A DNA stretch of 32,112 nucleotides from Methylophilaceae bacterium (GTDB taxonomy: Bacteria > Pseudomonadota > Gammaproteobacteria > Burkholderiales > Methylophilaceae): assembly GCA_006844635.1 (NCBI GenBank), contig SPJO01000107.1:1-32112 (forward strand), written 5' to 3'. The position numbers were made by a program, and so were the translations under genes. Below the pieces are notes generated by a model, which saw only the letters and a program-made list of their open reading frames with translations, had not been told where the DNA came from and did not search any database. Within the stretch, counting starts at the first letter, position 1. Every line of letters begins with the position of its first letter. Of this stretch, positions 1-6,268 are shown in pieces.

Positions 1-37
1 CAAAGGTCATGCTGCTGACAAAAAAGCGAAGAAATAG
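1..37 (+). CDS. rpsS: 30S ribosomal protein S19, C-terminal end only (partial)
   Basis: Reading from base 2, the frame gives KGHAADKKAKK and a TAG stop at 35-37. This matches the basic tail of S19, and S19 is the gene expected before rplV in the S10 operon. The rest lies outside the window. The stop codon runs into the AGGAG ribosome binding site of rplV. Identification rests on the short tail plus gene order. Confidence 0.85.
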   Translation, partial: KGHAADKKAKK

Positions 38-46
38 GAGCTTATG

Positions 47-385
47 ATGGAAGTTACAGCAGTATTGAAAGGTGTGCATCTTTCTCCGCAAAAAGCGAGA
101 CTTGTCGCTGATATGGTCCGCGGTAAGAAAGTTGACCAAGCATTGAATATCTTAACGTTCACGCCGAAAAAAGGTGCGGAGCTGATTAAGAAGGTGGTTG
201 AGTCAGCTATTGCTAATGCAGAACACAATAATGGTGCAGATATCGATGAGTTGAAGGTGACTTCAATTTATGTTGATAAAGGTATCGTGCTAAAAAGAAT
301 CCGCGCTCGCGCCAAAGGCCGTGCTGGGCGTATCATTAAACCAACCTGCCACATTCATGTGACAGTCGGCGATTCAAAGGCGTAA
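47..385 (+). CDS. rplV: 50S ribosomal protein L22
   Basis: L22 binds 23S rRNA and lines the peptide exit tunnel. The 112-residue product begins MEVTAVLKG and has the family segment LSPQKARLVADMVRGK near residues 12-27. The C-terminal part holds the basic RIRARAKGRAGRI loop and the HIHVTVGD end. Two ATGs are adjacent at 44 and 47. AGGAG at 36-40 lies 3 nt from the first and 6 nt from the second, so 47 is preferred. It follows rpsS directly and rpsC begins one base after its stop, so translation is probably coupled. Confidence 0.97.
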   Translation: MEVTAVLKGVHLSPQKARLVADMVRGKKVDQALNILTFTPKKGAELIKKVVESAIANAEHNNGADIDELKVTSIYVDKGIVLKRIRARAKGRAGRIIKPTCHIHVTVGDSKA

Positions 386-386
386 T

Positions 387-1109
387 ATGGGACAAAAAAT
401 ACATCCAACCGGCTTTCGTTTAGCCGTTCAAAAAAATTGGTCATCTCGTTGGTACGCAAACTCTAAGCAGTTTCCAGAGTTGCTACAAAACGATATCCAA
501 GTGCGTGATTTCTTAACGAAGAAATTAGTGAATGCAGCTGTGAGTCGAGTATTGATCGAACGCCCAGCAAAAAATGCAAAGATTACAATCTATAGTGCCC
601 GTCCAGGCGTAGTGATTGGTAAAAAGGGTGAAGATATTGAATCTTTACGTACTTCTTTGCAAGGCATGATGGGTGTGCCAGTGCACTTAAATATCGAAGA
701 AGTGCGTAAGCCTGAAATCGATGCTTCGTTAATTGCTCAAAGTATCGCGCAACAGCTTGAGAAACGTGTCATGTTCCGTCGTGCAATGAAGCGTGCAATG
801 CAAAATGCAATGCGTCTCGGTGCACAAGGAATTAAGATTATGAGTTCTGGCCGTTTAAACGGTATTGAGATTGCACGTACAGAATGGTATCGCGAAGGTC
901 GTGTGCCACTACATACATTGCGTGCCGATATTGATTATGGTGTTGCGGAAGCGCTAACAACATACGGTATTATCGGTATTAAAGTTTGGGTATTTAAAGG
1001 TGAGATTTTCGCTGATAATGCACAAGCAGCACAAAATGCGCCAGCAGTAGAAGCTGAGCCAGAGAAAAAAGCAAGAAAGCCGAGGGTTAAAGATGCTACA
1101 GCCGTCTAG
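387..1109 (+). CDS. rpsC: 30S ribosomal protein S3
   Basis: S3 sits at the mRNA entry channel of the small subunit. The 240-residue product starts MGQKIHPTGFRLA, the standard S3 opening, and has the KH-domain GXXG turn in VVIGKKGEDIE near residues 72-82. The second domain contains GRLNGIEIARTEW and GRVPLHTLRADIDYG. After the conserved core a charged tail (AEPEKKARKPRVK) extends the protein slightly beyond the E. coli form of about 233 residues. The last 17 bases also encode the start of rplP. Confidence 0.98.
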   Translation: MGQKIHPTGFRLAVQKNWSSRWYANSKQFPELLQNDIQVRDFLTKKLVNAAVSRVLIERPAKNAKITIYSARPGVVIGKKGEDIESLRTSLQGMMGVPVHLNIEEVRKPEIDASLIAQSIAQQLEKRVMFRRAMKRAMQNAMRLGAQGIKIMSSGRLNGIEIARTEWYREGRVPLHTLRADIDYGVAEALTTYGIIGIKVWVFKGEIFADNAQAAQNAPAVEAEPEKKARKPRVKDATAV

Positions 1110-1509
1110 ACAAAAATTCCGTAAGATGCAAAAAGGCCGTAACAAAGGCATTGCAACAACGGGTAATAAAGTAAGTTTTGGTGATTTTGGATTAAAAGCT
1201 GTTGGTCGTGGCCGTATTACGGCTCGTCAAATTGAAGCTGCACGTCGTGTGATGACGCGTCACATTAAACGTGGTGGCCGTGTTTGGATTCGTATCTTCC
1301 CAGATCAGCCAATCTCTAAAAAACCAGCTGAAGTACGTATGGGTAATGGTAAAGGTAGCGTTGAGTACTACATCGCGCAGATTAAGCCAGGCAAAATGCT
1401 ATATGAGATGGATGGTGTAAGTGAAGAGCTTGCTCGTGAAGCATTCAGATTGGCTGCTGCTAAGTTGCCAGTGCCAACTGTATTTATGACGCGTCAATTG
1501 GGTGGTTAA
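1093..1509 (+). CDS. rplP: 50S ribosomal protein L16
   Basis: L16 helps form the A-site region and tRNA binding on the large subunit. The product is 138 residues (E. coli 136) and begins MLQPSRQKFRKMQKGRNKG, the family's conserved N-terminus. This fixes the start at 1093, inside rpsC. The overlap with rpsC is 17 nt, in another frame. Conserved parts include GRGRITARQIEAARR and the Gly/Lys-rich loop RMGNGKGSVEYY. Translational coupling to rpsC is likely. Confidence 0.98.
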   Translation: MLQPSRQKFRKMQKGRNKGIATTGNKVSFGDFGLKAVGRGRITARQIEAARRVMTRHIKRGGRVWIRIFPDQPISKKPAEVRMGNGKGSVEYYIAQIKPGKMLYEMDGVSEELAREAFRLAAAKLPVPTVFMTRQLGG

Positions 1510-1519
1510 GGAAACGATG

Positions 1520-1711
1520 ATGAAAGCTACTGAATTAAGAAGCAAAAATACGGATGAATTAAACAAAGAGTTAATCGAACTGCGCCGCGCACAATTTAAT
1601 CTGCGTATGCAAGCGGGTACTCAACAACTTAATAATCCGGATCAAATGAAAAAAACACGACGCAATATTGCGCGTATCAAGACTGTGCTTGCTGAAAAAG
1701 CAAAAGCCTAA
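1520..1711 (+). CDS. rpmC: 50S ribosomal protein L29
   Basis: L29 is a small helical hairpin protein near the exit tunnel that forms part of the docking site for trigger factor and SRP. The 63-residue product (the same length as in E. coli) begins MKATELRSKNTDELN and contains LRRAQFNLRMQAGTQQL. AAGGA at 1508-1512 has a 7-nt spacer to the ATG at 1520 and only 4 nt to the ATG at 1517. A GTG further upstream at 1502 would overlap rplP and is unnecessary. Confidence 0.96.
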   Translation: MKATELRSKNTDELNKELIELRRAQFNLRMQAGTQQLNNPDQMKKTRRNIARIKTVLAEKAKA

Positions 1712-1722
1712 GAGGATAAATG

Positions 1723-1986
1723 ATGACAGAAACACAAGTAAAAGTCGTTCGCTCTTTAAGCGGTCGTGTCGTAAGTGACAAGATGGACAAAACTGTTAGC
1801 GTATTAGTGGAGCGTAAAGTTAAGCACCCATTAATCGGTAAGGTGATGACAAAGTCTAAGAAATTTCATGCACACGATGAAGCTAACGAATGTAAAGAAG
1901 GTGATATCGTAACGATCACAGAAGGTCGCCCATTATCTAAGCATAAAACTTGGGTAGTAAGTGGTATCACAAGGAAAGCAAACTAA
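1723..1986 (+). CDS. rpsQ: 30S ribosomal protein S17
   Basis: S17 is a primary binder of 16S rRNA. The 87-residue OB-fold product has the family segment SGRVVSDKMDKTVSVLVERK near its start and the ending RPLSKHKTWVVSGI. ATGs occur at 1720 and 1723; GAGG at 1712-1715 has a better 7-nt spacer to 1723. The stop codon lies inside a 9-bp inverted repeat (1981-2000). It is the last gene of the S10 part of the cluster, and more than 200 nt follow before rplN. Confidence 0.97.
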   Translation: MTETQVKVVRSLSGRVVSDKMDKTVSVLVERKVKHPLIGKVMTKSKKFHAHDEANECKEGDIVTITEGRPLSKHKTWVVSGITRKAN

Positions 1987-2000
1987 AGCCTGCTTTAGTT
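1981..2000 (+). terminator. Hairpin at the end of rpsQ, possible weak terminator
   Basis: AACTAAAGC and GCTTTAGTT are perfect inverted repeats separated by CT, and the rpsQ stop lies in the left arm. It is followed by TTAAATAATTTG, a broken T-rich stretch. The stem is AT-rich and the U-run imperfect, so full termination is doubtful. It could instead be a partial terminator or a 3'-end stabiliser between the S10 and spc parts. Confidence 0.4.
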
Positions 2001-2022
2001 TTAAATAATTTGCATTTTCTAG

Positions 2023-2052
2023 TTGCTAGGCAATGCAAACAAGTTGTATAAT
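2023..2052 (+). promoter_or_regulatory. Probable sigma70 promoter of the spc operon (Pspc)
   Basis: A consensus -10 TATAAT lies at 2047-2052 and a -35-like TTGCTA at 2023-2028, with an 18-nt spacer. It lies in the only long gap of the S10-spc cluster, between rpsQ and rplN, the same place as the known spc promoter of E. coli. The predicted start near 2059 gives a leader of about 130 nt before rplN. Confidence 0.75.
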
Positions 2053-2064
2053 GTTGGACTTTTC

Positions 2065-2182
2065 GGCGCTCGTGGATTTTTAAAGAGTTCACTTAAGCTA
2101 GCGCCCCAATACTGACCGTGGTCAAAAGGCCGTTACCAACGATAGTTGGCGGCTGTTTTGGTAAATACGGATTAAGTTGGAG
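2065..2182 (+). promoter_or_regulatory. Structured 5' leader of the spc operon, candidate regulatory RNA
   Basis: Three pairings can be read. GGCGCT (2065-2070) can pair with AGCGCC (2100-2105). A longer hairpin spans 2123-2160: CAAAA with TTTTG, GCCG (2129-2132) with CGGC (2150-2153), and CCAAC (2136-2140) with GTTGG (2145-2149) around a GATA loop. A second GTTGG (2176-2180) runs straight into the rplN ribosome binding site GGAG (2179-2182), so CCAAC could alternatively pair there and hide it. No known leader family was recognised. Regulation by a ribosomal protein is inference. Confidence 0.4.
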
Positions 2183-2190
2183 ATTATTTC

Positions 2191-2559
2191 ATGATTCAAA
2201 TGCAATCTAGGCTAGAAGTAGCCGATAACACTGGTGCGCGTTCTGTGATGTGTATCAAAGTGTTGGGTGGTTCAAGACGTCGCTACGCCAGTGTTGGTGA
2301 TGTGATTAAAGTGACGATTAAAGATGCTGCTCCACGCGGACGTGTTAAAAAAGGTGAGGTGTATAACGCTGTTGTTGTACGTACCGCTAAAGGTGTTCGC
2401 CGTCCAGATGGCTCATTATTAAAGTTTGATGGTAATGCTGCTGTTTTGTTAAACAATAACTTAGAGCCAATCGGTACACGTATCTTTGGCCCAGTGACGC
2501 GTGAACTACGTAGTGAGCGTTTCATGAAAATCGTTTCTTTAGCTCCTGAAGTACTGTAA
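2191..2559 (+). CDS. rplN: 50S ribosomal protein L14
   Basis: L14 lies at the subunit interface and takes part in bridges to 16S rRNA. The 122-residue product begins MIQMQSRLEVADNTGARSV, which is highly conserved, and contains VKKGEVYNAVVVRT and the ending RFMKIVSLAPEVL. GGAG at 2179-2182 stands 8 nt before the ATG. As first gene of the spc operon it should be the direct target of any control exerted by the leader upstream. Confidence 0.98.
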   Translation: MIQMQSRLEVADNTGARSVMCIKVLGGSRRRYASVGDVIKVTIKDAAPRGRVKKGEVYNAVVVRTAKGVRRPDGSLLKFDGNAAVLLNNNLEPIGTRIFGPVTRELRSERFMKIVSLAPEVL

Positions 2560-2582
2560 GAGCGAAGAAGAGGATAGATAAG

Positions 2583-2900
2583 ATGAGCAAAATTCTTAAA
2601 GGTGACCAAGTCATCGTCAACACAGGTAAAGATAAAGGTAAGCGCGGTGTTGTCACTAGCGTACTTGATAATGGCCTGGCTGTTGTAGAAGGTATTAACG
2701 TAGCGAAGAAACATCAAAAACCAAACCCAATGAAAGGTGAGGCTGGCGGTGTTGTTGCTAAAGAGATGCCAATTCAGATTTCTAACATTGCCTTGTTTAA
2801 CGCGGCGACAGAAAAAGCAGACCGAGTTGGTTATAAAGTGCTTAAAGATGGTCGCAAGATTCGTGTGTACAAGTCTAACGGCGAAGCTGTTGACGCTTAG
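2583..2900 (+). CDS. rplX: 50S ribosomal protein L24
   Basis: L24 is an assembly initiator that binds the 5' end of 23S rRNA. The 105-residue product has a KOW motif in LKGDQVIVNTGKDKGKRG (residues 5-22), followed by VEGINVAKKHQKPNP. A GAGGAT ribosome binding site lies a few bases before the ATG. It follows rplN and precedes rplE, the usual spc order. Confidence 0.97.
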   Translation: MSKILKGDQVIVNTGKDKGKRGVVTSVLDNGLAVVEGINVAKKHQKPNPMKGEAGGVVAKEMPIQISNIALFNAATEKADRVGYKVLKDGRKIRVYKSNGEAVDA

Positions 2901-2916
2901 GTAAATAGGATAAATT

Positions 2917-3456
2917 ATGGCGCGCTTAAAACAATTTTATAGAGAGTCAGTCGTTAAAGATTTGACTGAGAAGTTTGGTTACAAGTCTGTAATGGAAGTA
3001 CCTAAACTAGAAAAAATCACAATCAACATGGGTGTTGGTGATGCTGTTGCTGATAAAAAGGTGATGGAGCATGCAGTCGGTGATATGGAAAAGATTGCTG
3101 GTCAAAAAGCAATCGTAACGAAAGCTAAGAAATCTGTTGCTGCTTTTAAAATCCGTGACGATTATCCAGTTGGCTGTAAAGTGACTTTACGTCGCGAACG
3201 CATGTATGAGTTCTTTGATCGTTTGGTAACAGTGGCGATTCCTCGTGAAAGAGATTTCCGTGGTCTATCTGCTAAATCATTCGATGGTCGTGGTAACTAC
3301 AATATGGGTGTGAAAGAACAAATCATCTTCCCAGAAATTGACTACGATAAGATTGATAAGCTTCGTGGTATGAATATCACGATTACAACAACCGCAAAAA
3401 CTGACGAAGAAGCTAAGGCATTGCTTTCTGCGTTTAACTTTCCTTTTAGAGGTTAA
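2917..3456 (+). CDS. rplE: 50S ribosomal protein L5
   Basis: L5 binds 5S rRNA in the central protuberance and contacts P-site tRNA. The 179-residue product (the same length as in E. coli) shows KITINMGVGDA (about residues 34-44), GQKAIVTKAKKSVAAFK and the RDFRGLSAKSFDGRGNYNMG loop. In E. coli, S8 represses the spc operon by binding mRNA at the start of this gene. I could not convince myself of an S8-like helix at this junction. Confidence 0.98.
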   Translation: MARLKQFYRESVVKDLTEKFGYKSVMEVPKLEKITINMGVGDAVADKKVMEHAVGDMEKIAGQKAIVTKAKKSVAAFKIRDDYPVGCKVTLRRERMYEFFDRLVTVAIPRERDFRGLSAKSFDGRGNYNMGVKEQIIFPEIDYDKIDKLRGMNITITTTAKTDEEAKALLSAFNFPFRG

Positions 3457-3459
3457 GAC

Positions 3460-3765
3460 ATGGCAAAAACATGTATGACAGAGCGCGAAAATAAACGACG
3501 CGCTACCGTAAAAAAATTCGCTGCAAAACGTGCTGCGTTAACAGCAATTATTAACGATCAAAGCGTTAGTATTGAAGAACGCCGCGAAGCACGCTTAAAG
3601 TTGCAAGCACTACCGCGCAACTCTAGTCCTGTGCGTTTGCGTAATCGTTGTGCGCTTACTGGCCGCCCTCGTGGTGTGTTTAGTAAATTTGGAATTGGAC
3701 GTAGTAAATTGCGTGACTTGATGATGGCTGGCAAAGTGCCAGGTGTTACCAAGGCTAGCTGGTAA
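3460..3765 (+). CDS. rpsN: 30S ribosomal protein S14 (zinc-free type)
   Basis: S14 is a small-subunit head protein. This is the long 101-residue form, starting MAKTCMTERENKRR and ending GVTKASW. The conserved core is RLRNRCALTGRPRGVFSKFG. It lacks the paired CXXC zinc ligands of the short type, so it should not need zinc. It starts 3 nt after rplE, which suggests coupled translation. Confidence 0.97.
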   Translation: MAKTCMTERENKRRATVKKFAAKRAALTAIINDQSVSIEERREARLKLQALPRNSSPVRLRNRCALTGRPRGVFSKFGIGRSKLRDLMMAGKVPGVTKASW

Positions 3766-3780
3766 ATAAGGAACAGATCT

Positions 3781-4176
3781 ATGAGTATGAGTGATCCAAT
3801 TGCCGACATGTTAACGCGTATTCGTAACGCGCAAAGTGTTAACAAAGTATCGGTTTCAATGCCAGCATCTAAATTAAAAGGTGCTATTGCTAACGTGCTT
3901 AAGGACGAAGGCTATATTGAAGACTTTGCAGTGGAGCCAAATGATGGCAAGCCATTGTTAAACATTAGTCTTAAATATTATGCTGGTAGCCCAGTTATTG
4001 AGACGATTGAGCGTGTCAGCAAACCGGGTTTGCGTGTTTATAATAGCGGGCAAAATATCCCTAAAGTAATGAATGGCCTTGGTGTGACAATTGTGTCGAC
4101 ATCTAAGGGTGTAATGACAGATCGTAAAGCGCAAGCTGCTGGTATCGGCGGTGAGTTGCTTTGCATAGTGGCTTAA
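3781..4176 (+). CDS. rpsH: 30S ribosomal protein S8
   Basis: S8 binds the central domain of 16S rRNA and in E. coli is the autorepressor of the spc operon. The 131-residue product begins MSMSDPIADMLTRIRNAQ and ends GIGGELLCIVA, both hallmark segments; STSKGVMTDRKA lies near the end. AAGGA at 3768-3772 is 8 nt from the ATG at 3781 and 14 nt from the internal ATG at 3787, so the first is chosen. Confidence 0.98.
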   Translation: MSMSDPIADMLTRIRNAQSVNKVSVSMPASKLKGAIANVLKDEGYIEDFAVEPNDGKPLLNISLKYYAGSPVIETIERVSKPGLRVYNSGQNIPKVMNGLGVTIVSTSKGVMTDRKAQAAGIGGELLCIVA

Positions 4177-4186
4177 GGAGAAGCAG

Positions 4187-4720
4187 ATGTCACGTATTGC
4201 TAAAAATCCAGTAGCTATCCCTGAAAAAGTTGAAGTTGTTGTGAATGCTGACAGTATTGATGTGAGCGGCCCACTGGGCAAATTGTCACAACCATTGACA
4301 GGTGTTGTTAACTTGAACCGTGATGGTGAAACACTAACATTCACTGCAGCGAATGACGGCGCTCATGCTAGAGCGATGGCGGGTACGCTGCGTTCTTTAG
4401 TTGCCAATATGGTGCATGGTGTTTCAACAGGCTTTACACGCAAGCTTACTTTAGTAGGTGTTGGTTATAAAGCGCAGGCACAAGGGCAAATGTTAAATCT
4501 GGAATTGGGTTATTCACACCCAATTAGTCACAAAATGCCTGAGGGCGTGACTGTGAAAACACCTTCACAAACTGAGGTCGAGTTGACAGGTGCGGATAAA
4601 CAAGTTGTGGGCCAAGTGGCTGCACAAATTCGTGGATATCGTGAACCTGAGCCATATAAAGGCAAGGGCGTTCGTTATTCTGATGAAGTGGTTCAGATTA
4701 AAGAATCTAAAAAAGCATAA
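4187..4720 (+). CDS. rplF: 50S ribosomal protein L6
   Basis: L6 sits near the factor-binding site, next to the sarcin-ricin loop. The 177-residue product (E. coli 177) starts MSRIAKNPVAIPEKVEV and contains the LVGVGYKAQAQG segment of the first repeat. The C-terminal signature GQVAAQIRGYREPEPYKGKG is also present. A GGAG site lies just upstream of the ATG. Confidence 0.98.
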   Translation: MSRIAKNPVAIPEKVEVVVNADSIDVSGPLGKLSQPLTGVVNLNRDGETLTFTAANDGAHARAMAGTLRSLVANMVHGVSTGFTRKLTLVGVGYKAQAQGQMLNLELGYSHPISHKMPEGVTVKTPSQTEVELTGADKQVVGQVAAQIRGYREPEPYKGKGVRYSDEVVQIKESKKA

Positions 4721-4749
4721 GCAGTAATTTAGGAAAATAAGGCTAAAAC

Positions 4750-5103
4750 ATGACTACCTTAAATAAACGTCAACGCCGTGCACGTAAAACCCGTGCCGTT
4801 ATAGCGGGACAATCAACAGAGCGCTTAACAGTGCATCGTACAAACTTGCATATCTATGCTCAAGTGATTGATGCAGCTGGTGAGAAGGTATTAGCTAGCG
4901 CTTCAACTGCGGAAGCAGAAGTACGTAAAAAGGTTAAAAATGGCGGGAATGTCGAAGCTGCCACAGTGATTGGTAAACGCATTGCTGAAAAAGCAAAAAA
5001 AGCGGGTGTTACTCAAGTGGCCTTTGATCGTTCAGGTAACAAATATCATGGTCGTATTCAGGCGCTAGCAGAAGCTGCGCGTGAAAATGGTCTGTCATTT
5101 TAA
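4750..5103 (+). CDS. rplR: 50S ribosomal protein L18
   Basis: L18 binds 5S rRNA together with L5 and helps anchor it. The 117-residue product (E. coli 117) has the basic N-terminus NKRQRRARKTRA and the segment RLTVHRTNLHIYAQVID. It ends VAFDRSGNKYHGRIQALAEAARE, as in the family. The 29-nt gap after rplF contains an AGGAAAAT ribosome binding site. Confidence 0.98.
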   Translation: MTTLNKRQRRARKTRAVIAGQSTERLTVHRTNLHIYAQVIDAAGEKVLASASTAEAEVRKKVKNGGNVEAATVIGKRIAEKAKKAGVTQVAFDRSGNKYHGRIQALAEAARENGLSF

Positions 5104-5118
5104 TAAGCGAGAATAGAT

Positions 5119-5634
5119 ATGGCTAAAGGTTTTGAACAACAAGCACAGCAAACAGATGGTTTGCGTGAAAAGATGATTTCAGTTAACCGTGTAAGTAAAA
5201 CGGTTAAAGGTGGTCGTATCATGAGCTTTGCTGCGCTAAGCGTTGTGGGCGATGGTGATGGCGGCGTTGGTATGGGTAAAGGTAAAGCACGTGAAGTGCC
5301 AACTGCTGTACAAAAAGCAATGGACGAAGCACGCCGTGAAATGGTTAAAGTAGATTTGAATAACGGTACGCTTTATCACACTGTTATTGGTGAGTTTGGC
5401 GCTGCTAAAGTGTTGATCCAGCCAGCACCAGAAGGTACTGGTATTATCGCTGGTGGTGCTATGCGTGCGATTTTTGAAGTGATGGGTGTGACGAATGTGA
5501 CTGCTAAATGCATCGGTTCAGCTAACCCATATAACGTTGTTCGTGCAACTTTAAATGGTTTAGAAGCGATGAATACACCAGCGGGTGTTGCTGCTAAACG
5601 TGGTAAAACAGTTGAAGAGATTAGAGGCGAGTAA
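5119..5634 (+). CDS. rpsE: 30S ribosomal protein S5
   Basis: S5 contributes to decoding accuracy and mRNA unwinding at the entry site. The 171-residue product has a dsRNA-binding-type N-terminal half with NRVSKTVKGGRIMSF and the loop GDGDGGVGMGKGKAREVP. The C-terminal half carries GTGIIAGGAMRAIFEVMGV and KCIGSANPYNVVRAT. Its TAA stop overlaps the ATG of rpmD by one base (TAATG). Confidence 0.98.
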   Translation: MAKGFEQQAQQTDGLREKMISVNRVSKTVKGGRIMSFAALSVVGDGDGGVGMGKGKAREVPTAVQKAMDEARREMVKVDLNNGTLYHTVIGEFGAAKVLIQPAPEGTGIIAGGAMRAIFEVMGVTNVTAKCIGSANPYNVVRATLNGLEAMNTPAGVAAKRGKTVEEIRGE

Positions 5635-5819
5635 TGGCTAAAGCAAATACTGTCAAAGTAACGTTAATTAAAAGTGTTATCGGTAGACTTGAGTCTCATC
5701 GTGCAACAGTGAAGGGTTTAGGCTTGCGTCGTATGCATCATACGGTTGAGTTGCAAGATACACCTGCTATTCGTGGCATGATTAATAAGGTTAACTATCT
5801 ATTGAAGGTAGAAGGATAA
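5634..5819 (+). CDS. rpmD: 50S ribosomal protein L30
   Basis: L30 is a small large-subunit protein. The 61-residue product contains VTLIKSVIGRLESHRATVKG and GLRRMHHTVELQDTPAIRGM, typical of the bacterial form (E. coli 59). It overlaps both neighbours by one base (TAATG at each end), so rpsE-rpmD-rplO are very likely translationally coupled. Confidence 0.97.
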   Translation: MAKANTVKVTLIKSVIGRLESHRATVKGLGLRRMHHTVELQDTPAIRGMINKVNYLLKVEG

Positions 5820-6256
5820 TGGAACTAAATACAATTAAACCTAGTGAAGGTGCTAAAAAGTCAGCGCGTCGTATCGGTCGTGGTATCGGTTCTGGTTTTG
5901 GTAAAACAGGCGGTCGCGGTCATAAAGGTCAACATTCACGCTCAGGTAGAACACACCGCATTGGTTTTGAAGGTGGTCAAATGCCGGTACAACGTCGTTT
6001 GCCTAAACGCGGTTTTAAATCGCTAACAAAAGCAAACACAGCACGTGTACGTACAAGTGAATTGCTTGCCGTTGATGCTAAAGTGATTGACTTGCTTGCG
6101 CTAAAAGAAGCAAAAGTGATTCCAAATCGTGTGTCAGCTGCAAAAGTTTATTTGTCTGGTGAGCTAGATAAGAAGATTCAAGTGCAAGGCCTTATGTTAT
6201 CAAAAGGTGCGAAAGCAGCGATTGAAGCAGCTGGCGGCAAAGTAATCGACGTTTAA
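5819..6256 (+). CDS. rplO: 50S ribosomal protein L15
   Basis: L15 is a late assembly protein that reaches into 23S rRNA through a long extended N-terminus. The 145-residue product begins MELNTIKPSEGAKK, continues with the Gly/Arg-rich RRIGRGIGSGFGKTGGRGHK (residues 17-36) and has GFEGGQMPVQRRLPKRGF. The ATG overlaps the rpmD stop by one base. secY follows 12 nt later. Confidence 0.98.
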   Translation: MELNTIKPSEGAKKSARRIGRGIGSGFGKTGGRGHKGQHSRSGRTHRIGFEGGQMPVQRRLPKRGFKSLTKANTARVRTSELLAVDAKVIDLLALKEAKVIPNRVSAAKVYLSGELDKKIQVQGLMLSKGAKAAIEAAGGKVIDV

Positions 6257-6268
6257 AAGAGAATAAAC

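Noticed and set aside
2112..2123. TGACC-GT-GGTCA inverted repeat in the spc leader as a protein binding site
   Set aside because: Five-base arms with a 2-nt centre are short enough to occur by chance, and the site is downstream of the promoter; it is noted only as part of the leader.
2283..2717. 144-codon open frame on the - strand opposite rplN-rplX
   Set aside because: It spans two conserved ribosomal genes and their junction in antisense; it is a by-product of their codon use.
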